Origin: Comamonadaceae bacterium
GTDB taxonomy: Bacteria > Pseudomonadota > Gammaproteobacteria > Burkholderiales > Burkholderiaceae_C
Length of the DNA stretch: 64,000 bases
Reading direction: 5' to 3'
NCBI GenBank assembly: GCA_947455145.1
Contig: CANGME010000009.1
Location: forward strand, 83,531 to 147,530
Shown here: positions 17,969 to 27,371 of the stretch, piece by piece
How positions within the stretch are numbered: the first letter of the stretch is position 1
Layout: each line of letters begins with the position of its first letter
Notes under the pieces: model-generated
Database searches by the model: none
What the model saw: only the letters and a program-made list of their open reading frames with translations
What the model was told of the DNA's origin: nothing
Made by a program: the position numbers and the translations under genes

Positions 17969-19221
17969 TTCGACTGCGTGTTTGGGCCAATGTGCGCCCC
18001 ATGGGTTGGTTCGGGCACGCAGCGAGTGATTACTTTTTTGAATACGACCCGCAGTGGATAGAACAGCCCGGCGGCTTTGTGCTGGCACCGCAGTTCCCTT
18101 TGCGCACGGAACGCTTTGTAGGCGCTGCAGTCCGAACCTTTTTCGAGAATTTGTTGCCAGAAGGCGAGGCGCTGGATGACATTGTTAGCGCCATTCATTT
18201 GCGTGGCGCATCGTCATTTGAGGTGCTAGGCAGACTGGGCGCAGAGTTGCCGGGGGTGTTGTCTCTGTTGTCAGAGGCTGAGCGGCCAGACAGCCAACAG
18301 GAATATCGCAACTTGGCGTTAACTGAACTCAGCCGACGTCTTGCCGACCGTGCGCAAGTTCCGCTGTTAGTGTCCAACGTCAACGCGACGATGTCGCTGG
18401 CAGGCGCACAAGACAAAATAGGGCTGCGCTTTGACAAGAAGAGCAAACGCTTGAGCGACAGCGTAGGGCATTCGCCTACAACGCACATTCTCAAGCCCGA
18501 TACACGCCAGCGCAGGTACCAGCCCAGCGCCATCAATGAATACGCGTGCATGAAGCTGGCCCGCGCCTTGAAATTGCCCGTTCCTGATGTGTGGCTGCTG
18601 CGCGTGCCGGAGGCAAGCTACGTGGTGGAACGATACGACCGCGAGAGCATTGCCGGAAATATCGTGGGGCTTCATCAGATTGACGGTTGCCAGCTGCTGG
18701 GCCACGGCCCGGGCTGGAAGTACCAGCGCATGGGCGGTTTGGTCAGCATTCCCAAGCTGGTAGATGCCTTGCGTACCTTGCGTGTCGGTGGACGCGACCT
18801 GCTGCAATTACAACGGTGGGTCATGTTCAATTACCTGATCGGTAACGCGGACGCACATGCCAAAAATTTGTCGGTGCTCATTGATGAAAGAGGCTTTCAG
18901 CTGGCGCCGTTCTACGACCTTCTATGCGTAAGAGCCTATGGCGATACGGGCCTGGCGCTTTTCATTGGTGACGAAGAAACGTTTGACACAGTTGGTGCCC
19001 ATTCGTGGGAAGCGCTGAGTAAAGACTGCGGGTTTAACGCCTCGCAGTTGTTGGTGGAGTTCCGCCGCGTGGCCGTTGCCCTGTTACCTGCTTGGGACAA
19101 GCTGCTGACAAGTCTTTCCAAGAAACGCGGTGTGACTGAAGCAGAGTTGCAGTTGCTGGCACGAATGACTGAGATTTTCAAGAAGCACTGCGCCAATGCA
19201 GTTTCAATGACCGAGCGTTAA
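17965..19221 (+). CDS. hipA: HipA-like serine/threonine kinase toxin
   Basis: 418-residue HipA-family kinase. The N-terminal HipA subdomain is in the same chain (not split as in HipBST). Motifs: LSLAGAQDKIGLRF (ATP-binding loop region), THILKPD, INEYACMKLARAL, the catalytic loop NADAHAKNLS and the metal-binding FYDLL. HipA of E. coli phosphorylates glutamyl-tRNA synthetase and causes persistence; whether this homologue shares the target is unknown. It sits between hsdS and hsdR in the same direction, an unusual place for a toxin-antitoxin pair. Confidence 0.88.
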   Translation: MIRLRVWANVRPMGWFGHAASDYFFEYDPQWIEQPGGFVLAPQFPLRTERFVGAAVRTFFENLLPEGEALDDIVSAIHLRGASSFEVLGRLGAELPGVLSLLSEAERPDSQQEYRNLALTELSRRLADRAQVPLLVSNVNATMSLAGAQDKIGLRFDKKSKRLSDSVGHSPTTHILKPDTRQRRYQPSAINEYACMKLARALKLPVPDVWLLRVPEASYVVERYDRESIAGNIVGLHQIDGCQLLGHGPGWKYQRMGGLVSIPKLVDALRTLRVGGRDLLQLQRWVMFNYLIGNADAHAKNLSVLIDERGFQLAPFYDLLCVRAYGDTGLALFIGDEETFDTVGAHSWEALSKDCGFNASQLLVEFRRVAVALLPAWDKLLTSLSKKRGVTEAELQLLARMTEIFKKHCANAVSMTER

Positions 19222-19248
19222 AAACGCAGGCATTCAGGGAAGAAAAAA

Positions 19249-22200
19249 ATGACAGCATCCAATTTCTCATTTCTGCAAGCTGAATGGCCCGCGCTGTACG
19301 CCGAGGCGGGCAAGGCCGAGCAGGCTGCGCTGACCGACCCGCGTACCGCCTGCTTCTACGCCCGGCGCACGCTGGAGTTGGCGGTGGTGTGGTTGTTTCA
19401 GGCCGAGGGTGGGCGCGGTGGCAAGCTGCAAATGCCCTACAAGCCCGATCTGTCGGCCTTCTTGTTTGAGCCGAGTTTCAAAGTGCTGGTTGGCCCCGGC
19501 CTGCACGCCAAGATGGACGTGATTCGCAAGCAAGGCAACAGCGCGGTGCACAGTGCGCGGCTCATCACTGCGGCTGACGCCACTGCCGTGCTGCGCGAGC
19601 TGTTTCAGGTGGCGTTTTGGCTGGCGCGCAACTATGGCCGCACGGGAGCCACGCGCCCCGAGCCGGCGCTGCAGTTCCGTGCCGATCTGTTGCCTCGCCC
19701 GGCAGATGCCAGCGCCGCGCAGGCCACAGCCCAGGCCAGTGCGCAAGCTACCCAAGCGGCCTTGCAAAAACTGGCCACACTGGCCGACGAGCTGGCCGCA
19801 CGCGATACCGCCCTGGCCACCGCCCAGCAGAAAACCGCTGCGTTGGACGCCGAGCTGGCCCAACTGCGCGCCGAGGTGGCCGCCGCCAAGGCAGCCAACA
19901 CCGCCACGCCCGACACCCACGATTACGACGAGGCGCAAACACGCGACCTCTACATCGACCTGCTGCTGAAAGAAGCAGGCTGGAAACTGGACCAACCGCG
20001 CGACCGGGAATATGAAGTGCAGGGCATGCCTAACAACCAAGGTGTGGGGTATGTGGACTACGTGCTGTGGGGCGACGATGGCAAACCTCTGGCCGTGGTG
20101 GAGGCCAAGCGAACCCGGCGCGACGCACGCGTGGGCCAGCAGCAAGCCAAGCTGTATGCCGACTGCCTGCAACAGCAGTTCGGCCAGCGCCCGTTGATCT
20201 ACACCACCAACGGCTACGAGCATTGGTTTTGGGACGACACCACCTACCCGCCGCGCCCAGTGCAGGGCTTCCACAAAAAAGACGAGTTGCAACTTCTGGT
20301 GCAGCGCCGAAGCTCGGCCAAGCCCTTGGCTGGTGTGACCATCAACGCGTCAATCGTAGAGCGGCACTACCAGCAACGTGCCATTCGCCGCATTGGTGAA
20401 ACGTTTGAAAAAGACCGCCAGCGCAAAGCCCTGGTGGTGATGGCCACAGGCGCAGGCAAAACCCGCACAGTGATTGCGCTGGTGGACTTGCTGCAACGGG
20501 CCAACTGGGCCAAGCGCATTTTGTTTTTGGCCGACCGCGTGGCGCTGGTGAATCAGGCGGCCAATGCCTTCAAGGCGCATTTACCGGATGCGGCGGCGGT
20601 CAATCTGGTGACCGAGAAGGCCACCGAGGGCCGCGTGTACGTGAGCACCTACCCAACCATGATGGGGCTGATCAACGAAACGGATGATGGCTTGCGCCGC
20701 TTTGGTGTGGGGCACTTTGACCTGATCATCGTGGACGAAGCGCACCGCTCCATCTACCAAAAGTACAAAGCCATCTTTGCCTACTTTGATGCGTTGCTGG
20801 TGGGGCTGACCGCCACGCCCAAAGATGAGATTGACCGCAACACCTACGGCCTGTTTGGCCTGGAAGACGGTGTGCCTACCGATGCCTATGGGCTGGAGGA
20901 CGCGATTGCCGAGGGCTACCTGGTGCCGCCACGCGCCGTGTCGGTGCCGCTGAAGTTCCAGCGCGAAGGGATACGCTACGCCGAATTGAGCGAATCTGAA
21001 AAAGAGCAGTGGGACGAGCTGGAGTGGGACGAGGAAGGCCAAGCCCCGGACGAGGTGGGAGCCGAGGCGGTGAACAAGTGGCTGTTCAACACCGACACCG
21101 TAGACAAAGTGCTGGAGTTGCTGATGACGCGCGGCCACAAGGTGGCGGGTGGCGACCGACTGGGCAAGACCATTGTGTTTGCCAAGAACAACGCGCACGC
21201 CAACTTCATTGCGGACCGCTTCAACGCCAACTACCCGCACTATGCGGGGCAGTTTGCGCGCGTCATCACTTACCAGACTGAGTACGCACAGAGCTTGATT
21301 GACGACTTCTCGGTCAAAAACAAGGCGCCGCACATTGCCATATCCGTGGACATGCTGGACACCGGCATTGACGTGCCCGAGGTGGTGAACCTGGTGTTCT
21401 TCAAGATCGTGCGCTCCAAAGCCAAGTTCTGGCAGATGGTGGGACGCGGCACGCGGCTGTGTAAAGACCTGTTCGGGCCGGGGCAGGATAAGCCCGAGTT
21501 TTTGATTTTCGATTTTTGCCAGAACCTGGAGTTCTTCAGTCAAAACCTTGAAGGCAGCCAAGGCAGCGTCGTGGAGCCGCTGAGCCAGCGCTTGTTCAAG
21601 GCACGGCTGGAGCTGTTGGGAGTGTTGGATGAGCGGCTGGCGGCAGACGGTCGAGCAGCGCATGAAGCTGCGCCGGGCTTTGGTTTGTCAGAGGTCAACA
21701 TACGACAGGACACGGCCAACTTGCTACTCGCCGTGGTGGCAGGCATGAGTCTGGACAATTTTGTCGTGCGCCCGCAGCGCCGCTGGGTGGAGGCATGGTG
21801 CCAAGCGACGGCGTGGCAAAAAGTCAGCCCCGATCAGTTGTCCGAGCTGGCCACTCATGTCTCAGGCCTGCCCAGCGCGGTGCGCGATGACGATGAAGAC
21901 GCCAAGCGTTTTGACCTGCTGATGTTGCGCACCCAACTGGCCTGTGTGCGTGCCGATTTGTCTTACGCGCGGCTGCGTGAGCAGGTGCGCGCTCTGGCCG
22001 ATGGTCTGCTGGACTTGGGCAGCATTCCCGATGTGAGAAAGCACATGGTGCTGATCGAGGCGGTAGCGGGCGAGGAGTGGTGGCAAGACGTGAGCCTGCC
22101 CATGCTGGAGCAGGCGCGCAGACATTTGCGCGGCTTGGTCCGCCTGCTGGACAAGGTGCAGCGCAGAGTGATCTACACCGACTTCGTGGATGAGGTGGGA

Positions 22201-22722
22201 GACGCCACTGAGGTCGATCTGCCTCTGGGCAGTAGCGCGGGTGACTTTGAGCGCTTTCGGCTCAAGGCGCGGGCCTTTTTACGTGCCCATGAGAGCCACA
22301 TCACGCTGCACAAACTGCGCCGCAATCTGCCCTTGACCGCAACCGATTTGACAGAGCTGGAGCATCTGCTGTTGAACAGTGGCACCGGCAGTGCCGACGA
22401 TGTGAAGCGTGCCAGCGCGCAGGCGCATGGTTTGGGGCTGTTTGTGCGGTCGCTGGTGGGGCTGGACCGGGGGGCCGCCACGCAGGCTTTGAATGGATTT
22501 TTGAACGGTAAAGCACTCTCCGCCAATCAGCTGGAGTTTGTGAACCTGATCGTGAACCATCTGACCGAGCACGGCGTGATGGAGGCTGCTCGGCTGTACG
22601 AATCCCCCTTCACAGCTTATGCCCCACGAGGCCCGGACGGGTTGTTCAGCTCAGCCCAAGTAGATGAGTTGTTTGGCGTGTTGGAACAAGTGCGACAAAT
22701 GGCGCTGGAGCAAGCGGCCTGA
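19249..22722 (+). CDS. hsdR: type I restriction-modification system, restriction/translocase subunit
   Basis: 1157-residue HsdR. Residues about 1-130 are a DUF4145-like helical domain ([18 protein letters not shown]). A coiled, Ala/Gln-rich linker (150-220) precedes the PD-(D/E)xK nuclease with [12 protein letters not shown] and VVEAKR. The SF2 motor follows: [10 protein letters not shown] (I), DEAHRS (II), LTATP (III) and QMVGRGTRL (VI). The C-terminal third is an EcoEI-type HsdR C-terminal domain. ATG at 19249, 27 bases after hipA. All catalytic motifs are intact, so the system looks functional. Confidence 0.94.
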   Translation: MTASNFSFLQAEWPALYAEAGKAEQAALTDPRTACFYARRTLELAVVWLFQAEGGRGGKLQMPYKPDLSAFLFEPSFKVLVGPGLHAKMDVIRKQGNSAVHSARLITAADATAVLRELFQVAFWLARNYGRTGATRPEPALQFRADLLPRPADASAAQATAQASAQATQAALQKLATLADELAARDTALATAQQKTAALDAELAQLRAEVAAAKAANTATPDTHDYDEAQTRDLYIDLLLKEAGWKLDQPRDREYEVQGMPNNQGVGYVDYVLWGDDGKPLAVVEAKRTRRDARVGQQQAKLYADCLQQQFGQRPLIYTTNGYEHWFWDDTTYPPRPVQGFHKKDELQLLVQRRSSAKPLAGVTINASIVERHYQQRAIRRIGETFEKDRQRKALVVMATGAGKTRTVIALVDLLQRANWAKRILFLADRVALVNQAANAFKAHLPDAAAVNLVTEKATEGRVYVSTYPTMMGLINETDDGLRRFGVGHFDLIIVDEAHRSIYQKYKAIFAYFDALLVGLTATPKDEIDRNTYGLFGLEDGVPTDAYGLEDAIAEGYLVPPRAVSVPLKFQREGIRYAELSESEKEQWDELEWDEEGQAPDEVGAEAVNKWLFNTDTVDKVLELLMTRGHKVAGGDRLGKTIVFAKNNAHANFIADRFNANYPHYAGQFARVITYQTEYAQSLIDDFSVKNKAPHIAISVDMLDTGIDVPEVVNLVFFKIVRSKAKFWQMVGRGTRLCKDLFGPGQDKPEFLIFDFCQNLEFFSQNLEGSQGSVVEPLSQRLFKARLELLGVLDERLAADGRAAHEAAPGFGLSEVNIRQDTANLLLAVVAGMSLDNFVVRPQRRWVEAWCQATAWQKVSPDQLSELATHVSGLPSAVRDDDEDAKRFDLLMLRTQLACVRADLSYARLREQVRALADGLLDLGSIPDVRKHMVLIEAVAGEEWWQDVSLPMLEQARRHLRGLVRLLDKVQRRVIYTDFVDEVGDATEVDLPLGSSAGDFERFRLKARAFLRAHESHITLHKLRRNLPLTATDLTELEHLLLNSGTGSADDVKRASAQAHGLGLFVRSLVGLDRGAATQALNGFLNGKALSANQLEFVNLIVNHLTEHGVMEAARLYESPFTAYAPRGPDGLFSSAQVDELFGVLEQVRQMALEQAA

Positions 22723-22783
22723 GCGCCCTTCAACTGTGCCCTGCTAGTGTTAACCCTAGGCAGTGAAACAGTATCATCCCCCA

Positions 22784-23548
22784 ATGAGCCAAGACATCAT
22801 TCTCGAAACCCGGGGACTTACCAAAGAGTTCAAAGGCTTTGTGGCCGTTGACCATGTCAATCTGCAAGTTCGCCGGGGTTCCATTCACGCCTTGATCGGC
22901 CCCAACGGCGCGGGCAAGACGACGTTCTTCAACCTGCTGACCAAGTTTTTGCCCGTCACTTCGGGGCAGATTCTTTACAAGGGCAAGGACATCACGAAGC
23001 ACGCAGCGGCTCAGGTGGCGCGCTCGGGCATGGTGCGGTCGTTTCAGATTTCTGCGGTGTTTCCTCACCTCACCGTTTTAGAAAACGTGCGCATCGGTTT
23101 GCAGCGCAAGTTGGGCACCAGCTTTCATTTCTGGAAGCCTGAGTCCAGTCTGTACGCGCTTAACGATGAAGCCATGGCGCTGCTGGAGGCGGTTGACCTC
23201 ACGTCCTTCGCGCAAACCCAGACGGTCGAGCTGCCCTATGGCCGCAAACGCGCGCTGGAGATTGCCACCACCCTGGCACTTGACCCGGAGCTGATGCTGC
23301 TGGACGAGCCCACCCAAGGCATGGGTCACGAAGACGTGGGCCGCGTGGTGGACCTGATCCGCAAGGTGGCCGCCAACCGCACCGTGTTGATGGTGGAGCA
23401 CAACATGAGCGTGGTGTCCAACCTGTCGGACACCATCACCGTGCTGGCGCGTGGCAGCGTGTTGGCTGAAGGGCCTTATGCACAGGTGTCGCAAGATCCG
23501 CTCGTGCTGGAGGCCTATGTGGGCAGCACCGAGGAGATTGAGACATGA
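22784..23548 (+). CDS. livG: branched-chain amino acid ABC transporter, ATP-binding protein LivG
   Basis: Cytoplasmic ATPase subunit, 254 residues. Walker A is GPNGAGKTTFF, the signature-like region is VELPYGRKRALEIA, and Walker B is LMLLDEPTQGMG. The degenerate signature is common in LivG. I prefer the ATG at 22784 (MSQDIILETRG) to a GTG at 22763. Its stop overlaps livF by four bases. The substrate may be branched-chain amino acids, amides or another small molecule. Confidence 0.93.
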   Translation: MSQDIILETRGLTKEFKGFVAVDHVNLQVRRGSIHALIGPNGAGKTTFFNLLTKFLPVTSGQILYKGKDITKHAAAQVARSGMVRSFQISAVFPHLTVLENVRIGLQRKLGTSFHFWKPESSLYALNDEAMALLEAVDLTSFAQTQTVELPYGRKRALEIATTLALDPELMLLDEPTQGMGHEDVGRVVDLIRKVAANRTVLMVEHNMSVVSNLSDTITVLARGSVLAEGPYAQVSQDPLVLEAYVGSTEEIET

Positions 23549-24249
23549 GCAAGACCTTGTTGCGCGTATCGAACCTGCACGCCTACTATGGCGAGTCTCA
23601 CATCCTGCATGGGGTGGACTTTGAAATCAAAGAGGGTGAACTCATCACCCTGCTGGGGCGCAACGGCGCGGGCCGCTCCACCACGCTCAAAGCGATCTTG
23701 GGTTTGACGGGCAAGCGCACCGGCTCGATTCAGGTGGAAGGCGTGGAAACCATTGCCATGGCCACCAACAAAATTGCCCGCTTAGGCCTGGGCTTTTGCC
23801 CGGAAGAGCGCGGTATTTTCTCCACCTTGAGCTGCGAAGAAAACCTGATGTTGCCACCCGTTGTGGGCCCTGGCGGCATGTCGTTGGCCGAGATTTACGA
23901 CATGTTCCCCAACCTCAAAGAGCGCCGCAACAGCCCCGGGACACGTCTCTCCGGCGGGGAGCAGCAGATGCTGGCCATGGCCCGCATTTTGCGCACCGGC
24001 GCCAAGATTTTGTTGCTCGATGAAATCACCGAAGGCCTGGCCCCGGTGATTGTGAAAACCCTGGGCCGCGTGATCCACGCCTTGAAGGCCAAAGGGCTGA
24101 CCATTATTTTGGTGGAACAAAACTTCCGCTTTGCCGCCCCGTTGGCTGATCGCCATTACGTGATGGAGCACGGCAAGATTGTGGCCGTGGTAAACAAGAG
24201 CGAGCTGGCAGAGAAGACCGGCTTGCTGCAAGAGTTTTTAGGCGTGTAA
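23545..24249 (+). CDS. livF: branched-chain amino acid ABC transporter, ATP-binding protein LivF
   Basis: Second ATPase subunit, 234 residues. The signature LSGGEQQMLAMARIL and Walker B ILLLDEITEGLAP are intact, and the family C-terminus VEQNFRFAAPLADRHYVMEHG is present. Walker A reads GRNGAGRSTT, with Arg where nearly all ABC ATPases have the phosphate-binding Lys (codon CGC). The partner LivG has the normal Lys, so this site may be degenerate, or Arg may be tolerated in this lineage. Confidence 0.92.
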   Translation: MSKTLLRVSNLHAYYGESHILHGVDFEIKEGELITLLGRNGAGRSTTLKAILGLTGKRTGSIQVEGVETIAMATNKIARLGLGFCPEERGIFSTLSCEENLMLPPVVGPGGMSLAEIYDMFPNLKERRNSPGTRLSGGEQQMLAMARILRTGAKILLLDEITEGLAPVIVKTLGRVIHALKAKGLTIILVEQNFRFAAPLADRHYVMEHGKIVAVVNKSELAEKTGLLQEFLGV

Positions 24250-24277
24250 TTTATTTAATTATTTTTAGGAGCACAAC

Positions 24278-25498
24278 ATGAAAAGCAAACTAACCGCAAC
24301 CGCCCTGGCCGTGGCACTGGCCACCGGCCTGACCGTTTCCAATGCCCAGCAAGGCAAGTTGAGTAATGACAGCGTCAAGATCGGCGTGCTGACCGACATG
24401 TCCGGCGTCTATGCCGAGTACGGTGGCCAAGGTGCCGTGACCGCAGCCAAGATGGCTGTAGAAGACTTCGGCGGCAAAATGTTCGGCAAGCCAATTGAGG
24501 TGCTGAACGCCGACCACCAGAACAAACCCGACATCGCCAAGAACGTCACCCAGCAGTGGTTTGACCGCGACGGCGTGGACATGACGGTGGAAAACCTGAA
24601 CTCCTCCGTGGCCTTGGCCGTAACAGCCCTGGGCAAGGAAAAGAACAAGATCACCATCGTCAATGGCGCTGCCTCTGCACGCCTGACCAATGAGGACTGC
24701 GCACCAGCCACTTCCATCCACTACCTGATGGACACCAATGCCCTGGGCAAGGTGGTGGGCCAGGCCGTGGTGAAGAACGGTGGCAATACTTGGTACTTTC
24801 TGACAGCCGATTACGCATTCGGCCACTCGCTGGAAAAAGACACCGGCAATGTGGTGAAGGCTGCTGGTGGCAAGGTGCTGGGCGCCGTGCGCCACCCGCT
24901 GAACACCGGTGACTTCTCTTCCTTCCTTCTGCAAGCCCAATCCTCCGGGGCCAAGGTCGTTGGCCTGGCCAATGCGGGCGGCGATACAGTCAACAGCATC
25001 AAAGCAGCAGCCGAGTTTGGCATCACCAAAAAGCAAAGTCTGGCTGCCTTGTTGATGCTGCTGACTGACGTGCATGCCATCGGCCTGAACACGGCGCAGG
25101 GCCTCTACCTGACCGAAGGCTGGTACTGGGATCTGAACAAAGAGTCGCGCGACTGGACCAAGCGCTACGAAGCCATCATGAAGAAGAAGCCGAACTCCAA
25201 CCACGCCAGCGTGTATTCGGCCACCCTTCACTACTTGAATGCGGTCAAGGCCGCAGGCACGGATGACACCGCCACCGTCATGAAGAAAATGCACGACACG
25301 CCGATCAACGACATGTTCGCCAAGGGCGGCAAGATTCGCGCCGATGGCCGCATGGTGCACGACATGTACCTGTTCCAAGTTAAATCGCCTGCCGAATCCA
25401 AGGCGCCTGGCGATTACTACAACCTGCGCGGTACGGTCAAGGGTGAGGACGCCTTCCAATCCCTGGCGGACGGCAGTTGCACCGTCGCCAAGAAGTGA
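24278..25498 (+). CDS. periplasmic substrate-binding protein of branched-chain-type ABC transporter
   Basis: Type I periplasmic binding protein, 406 residues, with a signal peptide (MKSKLTATALAVALATGLTVSNAQ). The mature part starts with VKIGVLTDMSGVYAEYGGQG, typical of LivJ/LivK and amide-binding relatives, followed by VENLNSSVALAVTALGKEK. An AGGAG ribosome-binding site precedes the ATG. It lies between the ATPase and permease genes of its transporter. The ligand cannot be deduced. Confidence 0.9.
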   Translation: MKSKLTATALAVALATGLTVSNAQQGKLSNDSVKIGVLTDMSGVYAEYGGQGAVTAAKMAVEDFGGKMFGKPIEVLNADHQNKPDIAKNVTQQWFDRDGVDMTVENLNSSVALAVTALGKEKNKITIVNGAASARLTNEDCAPATSIHYLMDTNALGKVVGQAVVKNGGNTWYFLTADYAFGHSLEKDTGNVVKAAGGKVLGAVRHPLNTGDFSSFLLQAQSSGAKVVGLANAGGDTVNSIKAAAEFGITKKQSLAALLMLLTDVHAIGLNTAQGLYLTEGWYWDLNKESRDWTKRYEAIMKKKPNSNHASVYSATLHYLNAVKAAGTDDTATVMKKMHDTPINDMFAKGGKIRADGRMVHDMYLFQVKSPAESKAPGDYYNLRGTVKGEDAFQSLADGSCTVAKK

Positions 25499-25516
25499 TC
25501 GGCTTCTGACATGACT

Positions 25517-25538
25517 GGACGGGCTTTGCGGCCCGTCC
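25517..25538 (+). other. stem-loop between binding-protein gene and livH
   Basis: GGACGGGC and GCCCGTCC form a perfect eight-base stem with a six-base loop and no T-run. Such intra-operon hairpins often protect the abundant binding-protein mRNA or cause partial attenuation; that role is inferred. Confidence 0.6.
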
Positions 25539-25560
25539 CCCTAACTTCCGGCTATCTGCA

Positions 25561-26448
25561 ATGACTGAAATTTTTGGCATCCCCATACAGGCGCTCATGG
25601 GACAACTCATGATCGGCCTGGTCAACGGCGCGTTCTACGCCATGCTTTCTCTGGGCTTGGCCGTGATCTTCGGCATGCTCAATATCGTGAACTTTGCGCA
25701 TGGTGCGCTCTACATGGTGGGCGCTTTCTTTGCCTGGATGCTGCTCAACTACGCGAACGTCAACTACTGGCTCGCTCTGGTTTTGGCCCCCATCGGCGTT
25801 GGCCTGATCGGCGTAGTCATTGAAAAAACCATGCTGCGCTGGCTACAGCAACTCGACCACCTTTACGGTCTGCTGCTCACCTTCGGGCTGGCCCTGATTT
25901 TGGAAGGTATCTTCCGCGAGTTCTACGGCTCCTCCGGCCTGCCCTATGACCTGCCCGACGTGTTTCGTGGCGTGTTCGACCTCGGCTTCATGATGCTGCC
26001 CAAGTACCGGGCCTGGGTGGTCGTGATCTCCGTCGTTGTCTGCTTTGCCACTTGGTTTGTGATTGAAAAAACCAAACTCGGCGCCTACCTGCGCGCCGGC
26101 ACCGAGAACCCCAACATGGTCAAGGCCTTCGGCATCAACGTGCCACTGATGGTCACACTGACCTACGCCTTTGGTGTGGGCTTGGCCGGTCTGGCTGGCG
26201 TCATGGCAGCGCCCATTTATCAGGTTAGCCCCTTGATGGGCTCCAACATCATCATCGTAGTGTTCGCGGTGGTGGTGATCGGCGGCATGGGCTCTATCAT
26301 GGGCTCGATCGTGACCGGCTTGGTGCTGGGCCTGATTGAGGGGCTGACCAAGGTGTTCTACGCCGAGCTGTCAAGCACCGTGGTCTTCATCATCATGGCC
26401 ATTGTGTTGCTGGTGCGGCCTGCAGGCCTTTTCGGGCGAGAGAAATAA
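25561..26448 (+). CDS. livH: branched-chain amino acid ABC transporter permease LivH
   Basis: Inner-membrane permease, 295 residues, about eight membrane segments. Family motifs: GLVNGAFYAMLSLGLAVIFG, LNIVNFAHGALYMVGAF and the EAA-like loop TENPNMVKAFGINV. The stop shares one base with the livM ATG (TAATG). Confidence 0.93.
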   Translation: MTEIFGIPIQALMGQLMIGLVNGAFYAMLSLGLAVIFGMLNIVNFAHGALYMVGAFFAWMLLNYANVNYWLALVLAPIGVGLIGVVIEKTMLRWLQQLDHLYGLLLTFGLALILEGIFREFYGSSGLPYDLPDVFRGVFDLGFMMLPKYRAWVVVISVVVCFATWFVIEKTKLGAYLRAGTENPNMVKAFGINVPLMVTLTYAFGVGLAGLAGVMAAPIYQVSPLMGSNIIIVVFAVVVIGGMGSIMGSIVTGLVLGLIEGLTKVFYAELSSTVVFIIMAIVLLVRPAGLFGREK

Positions 26449-27371
26449 TGAAGAAGTCTGTCATCGTGTACGGCGTGCTGCTGCTCGCCCTTTTTGCAGC
26501 CCCCTTTGTGGGCTACCCCATCTTTTTGATGACGGCGCTGTGCTTTGCACTGTTTGCCAGCGCTTTTAACTTGTTGATTGGCTTCACCGGCCTGCTGTCC
26601 TTCGGGCACGCCATGTTCTTCGGCTTCGCCGCCTATGTGACCGGCCACGCGGCCAAGGTATGGGGCCTGACGCCGGAACTGGCCATCCTGGTCGGCACCT
26701 TGAGCGCCAGTGCCATTGGCCTGCTCACTGGCTGGCTGGCGGTGCGTCGGCAGGGCATTTACTTTGCCATGGTCACGCTGGCCCTGTCGCAAATGATCTA
26801 CTTTGTCTGCGTGCAAGCACCCTTCACCTACGCGGAGGACGGCATCCAGAGCATTCCGCGCGGCAAGCTGCTGGGCCTGATTGATCTGAGCAGTGACACC
26901 GTGATGTACTTTTTCGTGCTGGCCGTTTTCGTTGGCGGCTTCGCACTGATCCACCGGATCATCCACTCACCCTTCGGTCAAGTGCTCAAATCCATCCGCG
27001 AGAACGAGCCACGCGCGCTCTCGCTGGGCTACAACGTGGACCGCTACAAACTCATGGCTTTCGTTCTGTCCGCCACCCTTGCGGGTTTGGCGGGTGCCAC
27101 CAAGGCCCTGGTTCAGGGCTTGGCCACCCTGACCGATGTCAGCTGGCAAATGTCGGGTGAGGTCGTGCTGATGACCCTGCTCGGCGGTATGGGCACCATC
27201 CTGGGCCCATCGGTCGGTGCGGGCATCATCATGGCCATGCAAAACTATCTGGCTGATCTGGGCTCCTGGGTCACCATCATCATGGGCACCACCTTCGTCG
27301 TCTGCGTGCTGGCCTTCCGGCGCGGCATTGTGGGGGAGATAGAGCACTGGTTGGGGCGCAAGAAGGCCTAA
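26448..27371 (+). CDS. livM: branched-chain amino acid ABC transporter permease LivM
   Basis: Partner permease, 307 residues. Motifs: FNLLIGFTGLLSFGHAMFFG, the cytoplasmic loop SIRENEPRALSLGYNVDRYK, and GEVVLMTLLGGMGTILGP. Ends the five-gene transporter operon. Its last codons overlap the ancestral 3' end of the damaged gene on the other strand. Confidence 0.93.
   Translation: MKKSVIVYGVLLLALFAAPFVGYPIFLMTALCFALFASAFNLLIGFTGLLSFGHAMFFGFAAYVTGHAAKVWGLTPELAILVGTLSASAIGLLTGWLAVRRQGIYFAMVTLALSQMIYFVCVQAPFTYAEDGIQSIPRGKLLGLIDLSSDTVMYFFVLAVFVGGFALIHRIIHSPFGQVLKSIRENEPRALSLGYNVDRYKLMAFVLSATLAGLAGATKALVQGLATLTDVSWQMSGEVVLMTLLGGMGTILGPSVGAGIIMAMQNYLADLGSWVTIIMGTTFVVCVLAFRRGIVGEIEHWLGRKKA

Noticed and set aside
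25517..25538. Terminator ending the transporter operon after the binding protein
   Set aside because: No T-run follows and livH and livM continue in the same direction.
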